Source: CADEED01 sp041395625 (GTDB lineage Bacteria > Pseudomonadota > Gammaproteobacteria > Steroidobacterales > Steroidobacteraceae). From it: a stretch of 64,000 bases of DNA. Positions 25,521-32,928 of the stretch are shown here, piece after piece. How positions within the stretch are numbered: the first letter of the stretch is position 1; each line of letters starts with the position of its first letter. Where the stretch lies: NCBI GenBank assembly GCA_041395625.1, contig JAWLAE010000004.1, positions 248,001-312,000 on the forward strand, given 5' to 3'. The translations under genes and the position numbers were made by a program. Below the pieces are notes generated by a model, which was not told where the DNA came from, searched no databases, and saw only the letters and a program-made list of their open reading frames with translations.

Positions 25521-26825
25521 CTACGTCACTCGACTACGGAGCGTGTATTCGTGCGCTTGCCAGGCGCCAGTGCTCATGATTTCAGCGAGCACGTCCACGG
25601 CATTCCAGACGTCTCGATAGCTAGTGTAGAGCGGCGTCAGCCCAAAGCGCATGATATCGGGCGCACGGAAATCGCCAATCACGTTGCGACGTACGAGCGC
25701 CTGCATGATCGCGTAGCCTTCGCTGTGGCGTAGTGCGACATGCGAACCACGCGGCGCAGGTGGATCGGGAATTACTTCTTCGAGACCGAAGCCCGCGCAT
25801 TTTTGTTCGATGAGGTCGAAGAACAGGCTGCTGAGGCACTGCGATTTCAGCTGCACTTCGTTCATATCGAGATCGTCGAACAGATCGAGCGCCGCATCGA
25901 GAGCGAGTAGCCCTATGACCGGCCCGGTCCCCGTCAGCATGCGGCGCATCCCTGCCGCGGGCTCGAAGTCATCGGCAAAGTCGAATGGTCGCGCGTCTCC
26001 CCACCAGCCCACCAGTCCCGGATGCATTGCGTCATGATGGCGCCGTGCAGCGTAAATAAAGGCCGGTGAGCCCGGCCCACCATTGAGATACTTGTAGGTG
26101 CAGCCGATGGCGAAATCCGCCTTGCATGCATCGAGTGCCAGCGGCACGGCGCCCACGCTATGCGACAGATCCCAAACGATGAGCGCGCCTGCGGCGTGCG
26201 CGCGAGCCGTGATCGCAGCCATGTCGAACATCGCCGCGTCTTTGTAATGCACATGGGTCAGTACGACGACGGCCGTGTCCTCGTCGATTGCGTCGCTGAT
26301 GCGCTGTCGATCGACTGCGACGAACTCGGTTCCGCCGCGTGACATCTGCGCGATACCCTGCAGTACATAGGCGTCGGTCGGAAAATTGCCGCGTTCGGTC
26401 AGAATGCGGCGGCGGTCTGGCCGCAGGGAACGCGCTGCGCAGGCAACTTTGAACAGGTTGACCGATGTGCTGTCCGCAACAGTAACCTCGTCAGCACCAG
26501 CCCCGAGAATCCGCGCCAGGCGCGCGCCGATTCGTTCCGGCAGTGCGAACCAGTCATGCAGATTCCAACTGCGGATAAGGTCGACTCCCCATTCGATATC
26601 GATCAGATGTTGCACGCGTGCGCGCACACCGGGTTGCATGGGTCCAAGTGAATTGCCACACAGATAGATTGTGCCGACCGGCAGCTGGAACGCTTCGCGC
26701 CGCGCGGCCAGCGGATCATGGGCATCGAGTGCCTGCACATCGCCGATGGCCCACAGCCGCCGGGCTTGTCGCGCGCTTGGAGGCCGGGACGCCATCGGGG
26801 CATGGAAATTCGAGCTAGGTACCAT
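25521..26825 (-). CDS. kynU: Kynureninase
   Basis: A PLP-dependent kynureninase, 434 residues from the ATG at 26825 (424 from the alternative ATG at 26795). It has family blocks IYLCGNSLGPMQ, GVDLIRSWNLHDWF, TVADSTSVNLFK, ERGNFPTDAYV, IVWDLSHSVGAVP, the PLP-binding Lys245 in GCTYKYLNGGPG, FMRFGLTPLYTSY-like MRFGLTPLYTSYRD and a C-terminal helix. It hydrolyses kynurenine to anthranilate or 3-hydroxykynurenine to 3-hydroxyanthranilate plus alanine, feeding the operon at 10024-16546. A longer start at 26864 is unlikely because it would put the operator-like ATGTACACAA inside the gene. Stop codons of kynU and the convergent gntR are 4 bp apart. Confidence 0.95.
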   Translation of the reverse strand: MVPSSNFHAPMASRPPSARQARRLWAIGDVQALDAHDPLAARREAFQLPVGTIYLCGNSLGPMQPGVRARVQHLIDIEWGVDLIRSWNLHDWFALPERIGARLARILGAGADEVTVADSTSVNLFKVACAARSLRPDRRRILTERGNFPTDAYVLQGIAQMSRGGTEFVAVDRQRISDAIDEDTAVVVLTHVHYKDAAMFDMAAITARAHAAGALIVWDLSHSVGAVPLALDACKADFAIGCTYKYLNGGPGSPAFIYAARRHHDAMHPGLVGWWGDARPFDFADDFEPAAGMRRMLTGTGPVIGLLALDAALDLFDDLDMNEVQLKSQCLSSLFFDLIEQKCAGFGLEEVIPDPPAPRGSHVALRHSEGYAIMQALVRRNVIGDFRAPDIMRFGLTPLYTSYRDVWNAVDVLAEIMSTGAWQAHEYTLRSRVT

Positions 26826-26854
26826 CAGGCATAAAGAATACCTCACAGTACCAT

Positions 26855-26864
26855 ATGTACACAA
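26855..26864. promoter_or_regulatory. Putative GntR operator upstream of kynU, ATGTACACAA
   Basis: ATGT-AC-ACAA, nine of ten bases identical to the two sites in the gntR control region. It lies 30 bp before the kynU ATG at 26825. The remaining 26865-27108 gap is AT-rich next to the site and otherwise shows nothing recognisable. Confidence 0.5.
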
Positions 26865-27108
26865 TTACTCTATTTTGTATTTTATCCGTGCGGCCCGCCT
26901 CTGGCGTTGAAGCGGCTTAGCCCTTGTGCTGGGGCCGCCGGTTCTGATGGCGCAGTTGGCACCGGTGGTTGAGCGTCCTGATTGAGGTCACGCGTAGAGG
27001 GCAGTCTCGACAGGCTATCCAACCGCGTGCAAGTCTAGTTGCGCATGATCGATCGCATCGGCAGGTGCGGCTTGCTTAATTCAGCCGGCTAATAAGGATG
27101 ACCGTGAA

Positions 27109-27963
27109 ATGAAGTGGTTCAAACGAATCCTGGCTGGACTCGCGGTGCTGCTCGTGGGCATGGTGATTTGGCTCGGTGCGTCTACGAGTGGTGCCTTTCA
27201 CACGCCAACGTCGCTGCATGAGCTGGCCCCTTTCCAGGCAACACCCGGTTCGGTTCTGGTGGTTGGCGGAACCCAAAACCTGGGGCTGCAGATCGTGCGG
27301 GAACTGCAGCAGCGCGGGCAATCCGTGACAGCCGCCGTGCGTGCGACCTCCAACACGTCGGCCCTCGATGCGCTCGGCGTAGAGGAGGTCGTGTTCGACG
27401 CGATGGATGCGGAAGCGGTGCGCGACGCGATCACGCCGGGCCGATTCTCCGCGGTGGTATCCACTATGGGCACATCCGCCCGCGATCTGCCCGCGCGACG
27501 CAGCCTCTGGCGTGTTCTTCTAGAAGGGCGCGCCAAAGTTGATCCCGCGATCCGGCCGGACTACGTGGGCAATCGCAACATCATGGATGCGGCCAAGGCG
27601 GCCGGCGTGCGGCGTTTCGTGTTCGTCACGGTGATCGGTGCCGGCGACTCCCGCGACGCGGCGCCATCGATGGCGCGGCGCGCGCTCGGCGACATCATCC
27701 CGCTGAAGGAGAAGGCTGAGGATCATCTGCGCGCGAGTGGACTCGACTACACGATTATTCGCCCCGGGGGTCTCGGACGCAACGATCTCGCCGCGACGGG
27801 TACCGCGCGCCTCACCGAAGACGCGGACTCGTTCAGCTACATCGCGCGAGCAGATCTGGCGCCGCTGGTGGTGGACGCGCTCGGCGATCCTTCGACCATT
27901 GCTCGCACCTTCACCGCGTATGACCGATCGCGACTGAACTTCTGGAATATTCTCAGCGACTGA
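27109..27963 (+). CDS. Membrane-anchored NAD(P)-binding protein (NmrA/atypical SDR)
   Basis: A 284-residue protein with an N-terminal hydrophobic helix (residues 7-24) and then an atypical short-chain-dehydrogenase/NmrA Rossmann domain. It has the nucleotide motif VLVVGGTQNLGLQIV, AGVRRFVFVTVIGAG in the active-site strand and DYTIIRPGGLGR. The usual YxxxK catalytic pair is not evident, as in NmrA/isoflavone-reductase-like sensors. An AAGGATG ribosome site precedes the ATG. It lies 10 bp before the Tat amine oxidase. The N-terminal helix may be a signal anchor, which would be unusual for a cytoplasmic cofactor-binding fold. Role unknown. Confidence 0.75.
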   Translation: MKWFKRILAGLAVLLVGMVIWLGASTSGAFHTPTSLHELAPFQATPGSVLVVGGTQNLGLQIVRELQQRGQSVTAAVRATSNTSALDALGVEEVVFDAMDAEAVRDAITPGRFSAVVSTMGTSARDLPARRSLWRVLLEGRAKVDPAIRPDYVGNRNIMDAAKAAGVRRFVFVTVIGAGDSRDAAPSMARRALGDIIPLKEKAEDHLRASGLDYTIIRPGGLGRNDLAATGTARLTEDADSFSYIARADLAPLVVDALGDPSTIARTFTAYDRSRLNFWNILSD

Positions 27964-27973
27964 CTGGGCGCTC

Positions 27974-29434
27974 ATGTTGAAGCACCACAACAAGAATATC
28001 AGCCGGCGTGGATTCAACGTTGCTCTGGCGTCGTCGCTGGTCGGGTCGGTGTTTGCTCGGCCGGCCGTTGCGACCGACAGTGCTGATGTCATTGTCGTCG
28101 GCGCGGGTCTCGCGGGCCTGAATGCTGCGTTGATCCTCGAAGAGCAGGGCATGAGTGTGATCGTACTGGAGGCGGCGGACTATGTCGGCGGGCGGACGAG
28201 AACATTCGACCTGCCGGTCGGGCCTACCAACGCAGGCGGCCAGACAGTTGGGCCCTTGTACGGTCGCCTGCGCGATCTGATCGCGCGTTTGCGAGTGCCG
28301 CTGGTATCGGTTGGTCCAAGTTCGAAGATGGGCATCTATATCAACAGCAGCTTGATGCCGTCGTCAGATTGGTCCGGCTCCAAAGCGAACAGGACAGTGG
28401 GGCCCGAGCGATCTATACAGCCCGGCGCGCTGGAGTTTTTCTATTTGACGCGCGATAACCCACTGCCGGATCCAGCCAGCTGGATTCGGCCGGAATTTGC
28501 GCAGTACGACGTGCCGCTGAGCGCCTATCTGCAGCAGCTGGGAGCTTCTGACGAGGCGAGGCGTCTCATCAATGTTTCGATCAACGCCTTCGATCTATCG
28601 TCGTGCTCGGCGCTCGGCTATCTGCGTGATATCAGGATCATTCAGTCGTCCATCAAGAGCCCTGGCACGAAGACTAGGTCAACGTACGATGCTGGCGGCG
28701 CCTCCAACGAAATTGCCGGTGGCACGCAGCGCCTGCCCGAAGCGATGGCGCGTGCACTGAAACACGAGGTTCGTCTCAACCAGGAAGTCGCGTCGGTCGA
28801 CATGGCGGGGAACAGCGTCGAGGTGACAACGATGGATGGCAATCGCTATCGTGGCAAGTATGCGATCGCTGCGCTGCCTCTCTCGGCGCTCAGAAATATC
28901 GACATCTATCCCAACTTCAGCGGTGCGCAACTCGATGTCGTGCACCGATCTGCGCACGGCAACACATTGCGCGTGTTCATGGAACACAGTGCGCCATTCT
29001 GGGAGTCCGATATCGGGGAAGCGGGGCTCTTCACCGATACGGCACTCGAGCGGGTTTTCGCGCACAAGAACGAGTCAGGTGAGGTGTATGTCATCGACTG
29101 CTGGGTCAACGGAAACGCTGCTAACCGCCTGGATCAGATGCCCACCGCGGCAGTCGGCGAGTTCGTCGTTGCCCAACTGGCGCGCATTCGTCCGTCGACC
29201 AAAGGGCGTTTGCAAGTCCTGAAGGTGCATTCCTGGGCCAAACACTCCGCGTCCAGTTGCTGCCGTCACGTATTCAATGCGGGGGAGGTCGGGCCGTGGG
29301 CCGGCGTGGTTGCTACGCCTCACAGGCGACTACATCTGGCGGGCGAGCAGACGCGCAGCCTTGACAGTGGTATGGAGGCGGCCGCTGAGACCGGTGAGCG
29401 CGCAGCGCTCGAGATACTCGCCCGCGAGAGCTAG
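27974..29434 (+). CDS. Tat-exported flavin amine oxidase
   Basis: A 486-residue FAD-dependent amine oxidase. The twin-arginine signal (NISRRGFNVALASS) is followed by the FAD Rossmann motif VIVVGAGLAGLNAALILEEQ and the GGRTRTF motif. A C-terminal flavin-binding block (GEVGPWAGVVATPHRR, HLAGEQTRS) completes the MAO/LAAO-type architecture. Export of a folded flavoprotein through Tat places it in the periplasm, where it would oxidise amines or amino acids to the oxo compound, ammonia and H2O2. Given the nearby kynurenine genes, tryptophan- or kynurenine-type substrates are attractive but unproven. It is 10 bp downstream of the NmrA-like gene. Confidence 0.9.
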   Translation: MLKHHNKNISRRGFNVALASSLVGSVFARPAVATDSADVIVVGAGLAGLNAALILEEQGMSVIVLEAADYVGGRTRTFDLPVGPTNAGGQTVGPLYGRLRDLIARLRVPLVSVGPSSKMGIYINSSLMPSSDWSGSKANRTVGPERSIQPGALEFFYLTRDNPLPDPASWIRPEFAQYDVPLSAYLQQLGASDEARRLINVSINAFDLSSCSALGYLRDIRIIQSSIKSPGTKTRSTYDAGGASNEIAGGTQRLPEAMARALKHEVRLNQEVASVDMAGNSVEVTTMDGNRYRGKYAIAALPLSALRNIDIYPNFSGAQLDVVHRSAHGNTLRVFMEHSAPFWESDIGEAGLFTDTALERVFAHKNESGEVYVIDCWVNGNAANRLDQMPTAAVGEFVVAQLARIRPSTKGRLQVLKVHSWAKHSASSCCRHVFNAGEVGPWAGVVATPHRRLHLAGEQTRSLDSGMEAAAETGERAALEILARES

Positions 29435-29483
29435 CGCTCGTCGGCGTGCCCGCGGCCATTTGCAGGGCCGCAGGCTGGAAAAC

Positions 29484-29503
29484 TCAAATGTCCGGACATT
29501 TGA
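29484..29503. promoter_or_regulatory. Perfect 20-bp palindrome, candidate operator
   Basis: TCAAATGTCCGGACATTTGA is its own reverse complement over all 20 bases. It lies in the 114-bp gap between the amine oxidase stop and the MmgE/PrpD start, 46 bp upstream of the latter. A shorter GC-rich inverted repeat (GCGGCC...GGCCGC, 29452-29471) precedes it and may end the upstream transcript. The symmetry fits a homodimeric repressor (TetR- or MarR-like). Confidence 0.55.
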
Positions 29504-29548
29504 CGGTACACTCGGGGGCAGGTTCTGTCGCCTCCGCAAGGTTCTGCC

Positions 29549-30970
29549 GTGAATGCTGCGCAATCGGCCACTCGCACACAACCGGGTTCCACACCGACGC
29601 TGTCGCGGCGTCTGGCCGCCTATGCGCGGACCTTCCAGCTCGAGGATGCACCCGCTGATGTGATCGCCGCAGCCAAGCTGTGCATTCTCGACGCTCTCGG
29701 CATTGGGTTCGCCTCGACGACGTTCGAGTTTGCGAAGCGCAGTGCCGCTGGCATCGTCGATGTGGCCGGCGAGGGCGGTCATGCTGTTATCGGTATGGAT
29801 CTGCGACTGCCATTGCGGGATGCGGCGCTCTTGAACGGTATCCTGATCCACGGACTCGACTTCGACGACACACACCTTGCGAGTGTTATTCACGCTTCGG
29901 CGAGCGCGGTGCCGGTGATGCTCGCGGAGGGCGCGCGACAGCGCGTGACCGGGCGGCGAGCGCTCGCGGCTTATCTGCTGGCCGTCGAAGTCGACGCGCG
30001 TATTGGTCAGTTCGCCGGTGGCTGGTGGCAGAAGGCTGGCTTTCATCCGACGGGGATGGTGGGGATCTTCGGCGCAACGCTGGCAGCTGCCTACCTGCGG
30101 GAGGCGAGTGAGTCTGCGCTGACCCACGCGCAGGGTCTGGCACTCAGCATGGCGGCCGGCAGCATGGAGTTTCTCGAGGATGGCACGTGGAACAAGCGCT
30201 TCCATCCTGGCTGGGCGGCGAGCTCTGCGATCACGGCTGCAGCTCTGGCGGCACACGGCTTCGCAAGTCCGGACCGTGCCTATGAAGGCAGATTCGGCCT
30301 GTTTCGCAGTTTCCTCGGCGCGCATGCGCCCGATTTCGCGCACGACATGCTGGCGACGTGGGGCGATACCTGGGAGATGCGCAACGTCGCCGTCAAGCCC
30401 TACCCGGTCTGCCATTTCAATCATGCGTGTGGCGATGCGGCGCTTGCCCTGCGCGCCGAGCATGGCTTTGAGCTCGACGAGATCGAGTCGATCATCGTTC
30501 GGGTTCACCAGAATCAGATGCCGGTCGTGTGCGAACCCCTGGCTGCGAAACGTCGGCCCCAGAACGAGTATGACGCGAAGTTCAGTCTGCCGTACTTCGT
30601 CGCCGCCTGTCTGGTGCGCGAACGCTTCACGCTGACCGAGCTCGAAACCGCCAGCCGCACCGATACTCGCATCCTGTCACTGTGCGACCGAACAACTTGT
30701 GAGCAGGATGCAGAATCTGCGTTCCCGGATTATTTTTCTGGTGCGGTTGAGATCGTACTGCGCGACGGGCGCCGCCTGACGCGCCGCGAGCAGGTGAATC
30801 GCGGCACTGCCGCACGGCCCTTGACGAGTGCCGAAATCGAACGCAAATTCTTCGCGAATGCGCAGCTGGTGGCTTCGTACGAACAGGCGGCAGCAGTGCG
30901 TGACGCCGTGATGGTGCTCGATCGCGCACCCGACTTGTCGCCGCTGCTGCAGGCACTCGCCGCGTCGTGA
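29549..30970 (+). CDS. MmgE/PrpD family protein
   Basis: A 473-residue MmgE/PrpD-fold protein, the family of 2-methylcitrate dehydratase, cis-aconitate decarboxylase and related 'imine/iminodisuccinate epimerase'-type enzymes. The all-helical N-terminal domain contains DALGIGFASTTFEFA, GLDFDDTHLASVIHASASAVP, and HPTGMVGIFGATLAAAYL. The C-terminal domain has FAVKPYPVCHFNH-like VKPYPVCHFNHACGDAAL. The start is GTG 29549 (MNAAQSATRTQP), and the gene begins a tight run of five that ends with selD. Its stop overlaps the next gene by 4 bp. The exact reaction (dehydratase, decarboxylase or isomerase) cannot be deduced. Confidence 0.88.
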   Translation: MNAAQSATRTQPGSTPTLSRRLAAYARTFQLEDAPADVIAAAKLCILDALGIGFASTTFEFAKRSAAGIVDVAGEGGHAVIGMDLRLPLRDAALLNGILIHGLDFDDTHLASVIHASASAVPVMLAEGARQRVTGRRALAAYLLAVEVDARIGQFAGGWWQKAGFHPTGMVGIFGATLAAAYLREASESALTHAQGLALSMAAGSMEFLEDGTWNKRFHPGWAASSAITAAALAAHGFASPDRAYEGRFGLFRSFLGAHAPDFAHDMLATWGDTWEMRNVAVKPYPVCHFNHACGDAALALRAEHGFELDEIESIIVRVHQNQMPVVCEPLAAKRRPQNEYDAKFSLPYFVAACLVRERFTLTELETASRTDTRILSLCDRTTCEQDAESAFPDYFSGAVEIVLRDGRRLTRREQVNRGTAARPLTSAEIERKFFANAQLVASYEQAAAVRDAVMVLDRAPDLSPLLQALAAS

Positions 30971-31557
30971 GACTGGATCGCCACGTGGTCGCTACGCTAC
31001 CTGTCGGCCGGAGTCGGTATCAGGTATTGGCCGTCACGGGACGATTCCAGCCATTTCACAATGATCATCTGGGACTCGTGCGTTACGCGCTGGCGCGTGC
31101 CGAGCGCGTCGTCATCGGCATCACGAATCCGGATCCCGCCACCCGGCAGGCGCATCCGGCAAGCGAGCATCGTCACCTCCCGTCCGCCAACCCCTTCAGC
31201 TATACACAGCGCCGGGAGTTGATCGAAGTGGCGTTGCTGGCGGATGGTGGTGAGCGCAATCGATTTGACATCGTGCCATTCCCACTCGAGGAGCCTGCAC
31301 AATGGCCATCGATACTGCCGTTCGGGACACCGCAGCTCGTGCGGGTTTTTTCAGACTGGGAGCGAGAAAAAGCGCGGCGATTCGAGGCCGCGGGGTATCC
31401 GGTGTTCGTGCTGCAGGGCAACGTGGCGTGCCGAATCTCGGCGAGCGATATACGGGCCGCGATGGCAAAGCGTGAGCAGTGGCAGCACTGGGTGCCACCA
31501 GGCGCTCGCGAGCTGTTAGCGAGCTGGGAACTTTGCTCGCCTGGCGCATGCGAGTGA
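30967..31557 (+). CDS. NMN adenylyltransferase-like nucleotidyltransferase (NadM type)
   Basis: A 196-residue nucleotidyltransferase-fold protein with VTGRFQPFHNDHLGLVRYAL at the N-terminus, ITNPDPATR in the middle and the ISxTxxR-like motif CRISASDIRAAM at the C-terminus. This matches the archaeal-type/bifunctional NMN adenylyltransferase family rather than NadD. The normally invariant glycine of the HxGH motif is Asp here (HNDH), read directly from codons CAC-AAT-GAT-CAT. It overlaps the MmgE/PrpD gene by 4 bp (GTG start) and sits 1 bp before the PGM-like gene. It may make NAD from NMN or adenylylate/cytidylylate another phosphate ester; the motif change lowers certainty. Confidence 0.75.
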   Translation: MRLDRHVVATLPVGRSRYQVLAVTGRFQPFHNDHLGLVRYALARAERVVIGITNPDPATRQAHPASEHRHLPSANPFSYTQRRELIEVALLADGGERNRFDIVPFPLEEPAQWPSILPFGTPQLVRVFSDWEREKARRFEAAGYPVFVLQGNVACRISASDIRAAMAKREQWQHWVPPGARELLASWELCSPGACE

Positions 31558-31558
31558 G

Positions 31559-32917
31559 GTGCACTTGAGCACGGCCATCACGGCACGTAAACCGACTGGC
31601 GACGATCGTTTGCCAATCCTGCTGGTGATCCTGGATGGTCTGGGGGATCGCGCTTGTGCCGAACTCGACGGGCTGACGCCGTGCGAGGCTGCGGCGACGC
31701 CGAATCTGGATGCGCTCGCGAAGCGCGGCAGCAATGGCGTGCTGGTGCCCTTTGGACCGGGACGTGCCACCTCGAGCGAGCATGCCCATTGGTCCTTGTT
31801 CGGCCTTGGCGATGTTGCGTTTCCGGGTCGCGCGGCGATCGAGGCACTCGGGGTCGGGCAGCGTCCGCCCAGCAATGAACCGATGTTCCACCTCGCGCTG
31901 CGCGCTGGCCTGATGCGCGACGGTTGCGTCTGGCTGGGTGAACGCGCGGATCCGCGCGCTGACAAGGACTCTGCTGCAGAGTTGTTAGCAGCGCTCGGCG
32001 GGCGCGTCATCGATGGTGTGGGCTTCGAACAGTTGCCGCTGCGCACTGGTGAGGCAGCGCTGATTGCGCGCGGCGGCGGCACACGCGACGTCAGTGACAC
32101 GGACGCACTGTTCGAGCATCTGCATCCCTGGATGCGACCTGTGGCGCTGGCCGAGTCGCGCGAGCCGATCATAGCGGCACGGCTAGCGTCGCTGCTGGAG
32201 CGTTGGCTGCGCGACAGCCGTCAGATTCTGAGCGAGCATCCGGTCAATCGGGCGCGACGAGCCGCGGGACGACCGCCACTCGACGTCGCCGTTACCAAGT
32301 GGGCCAGCTTGCTCGATCCGGCGATGTCGGGCTTTGCGGGCCAGACTGGACTCAGCGGCGCGGCCGTCACGGACACCGCACTCTATCGCGGGCTCGCGCG
32401 CGTACTGGATATGCCTCTCATCGACATTCCGTACGAGGCGGCAGATCCCGCTGCCGACATGCGTCGCCGCATCGCTGCCGCCGAGGACTTGCTGCAAGAC
32501 CACGACTTCGTGCACGTCCACGTAAAAGCGACCGACGAAGCCGCCCATACGAAACGCCCCGCATTCAAGCGCGACGTGATTGCTGCAACCGACGCCGGTC
32601 TGACAAATCTGTTAGCGCTAGCCGATCGCGCGGTTGTAGCGGTTACGGGCGATCACGCCTCGCCGTCTGTTGGCTCGCTGCTGCATAGCGGCGATCCCAC
32701 GCCCTTCGTCGTGGCCGCGCCGGGCTTGCGCGCCGACGGAGTCAGCCAGTTTGGCGAACGCACCGGTCTGCAGGGCGACCAGGGGCGACTGCTCGCAGCG
32801 GAGGTGCTCCCATTGTTGGCAGGACTCGCCAATCGACCATTTTTTCTCGGCCATCGACCCGGCGGGCGGCGCTCGATTGCCTTGCCCGATGCGCCTGAAC
32901 CTATGCCCATTGATTGA
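31559..32917 (+). CDS. Archaeal-type (ApgM-like) cofactor-independent phosphoglycerate-mutase-family protein
   Basis: A 452-residue alkaline-phosphatase-superfamily protein of the archaeal iPGM type. It has LLVILDGLGDRA (metal-binding Asp), TPNLDALAKRGSNG, the putative phosphoserine in ATSSEHAHWSLFG, HVHVKATDEAAHTKRP and VTGDHASPSVGSLLHSGDPT (metal His/Asp). True ApgM interconverts 2- and 3-phosphoglycerate; relatives act on other phosphomonoesters or phosphonates. The start is a GTG at 31559; a TTG at 31565 is possible. It is 11 bp ahead of the acyl-CoA-dehydrogenase-like gene. Being inside a catabolic-looking run next to an NMNAT-like gene argues for a special substrate rather than glycolysis. 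Confidence 0.82.
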   Translation: MHLSTAITARKPTGDDRLPILLVILDGLGDRACAELDGLTPCEAAATPNLDALAKRGSNGVLVPFGPGRATSSEHAHWSLFGLGDVAFPGRAAIEALGVGQRPPSNEPMFHLALRAGLMRDGCVWLGERADPRADKDSAAELLAALGGRVIDGVGFEQLPLRTGEAALIARGGGTRDVSDTDALFEHLHPWMRPVALAESREPIIAARLASLLERWLRDSRQILSEHPVNRARRAAGRPPLDVAVTKWASLLDPAMSGFAGQTGLSGAAVTDTALYRGLARVLDMPLIDIPYEAADPAADMRRRIAAAEDLLQDHDFVHVHVKATDEAAHTKRPAFKRDVIAATDAGLTNLLALADRAVVAVTGDHASPSVGSLLHSGDPTPFVVAAPGLRADGVSQFGERTGLQGDQGRLLAAEVLPLLAGLANRPFFLGHRPGGRRSIALPDAPEPMPID

Positions 32918-32928
32918 AGGAATACGAT

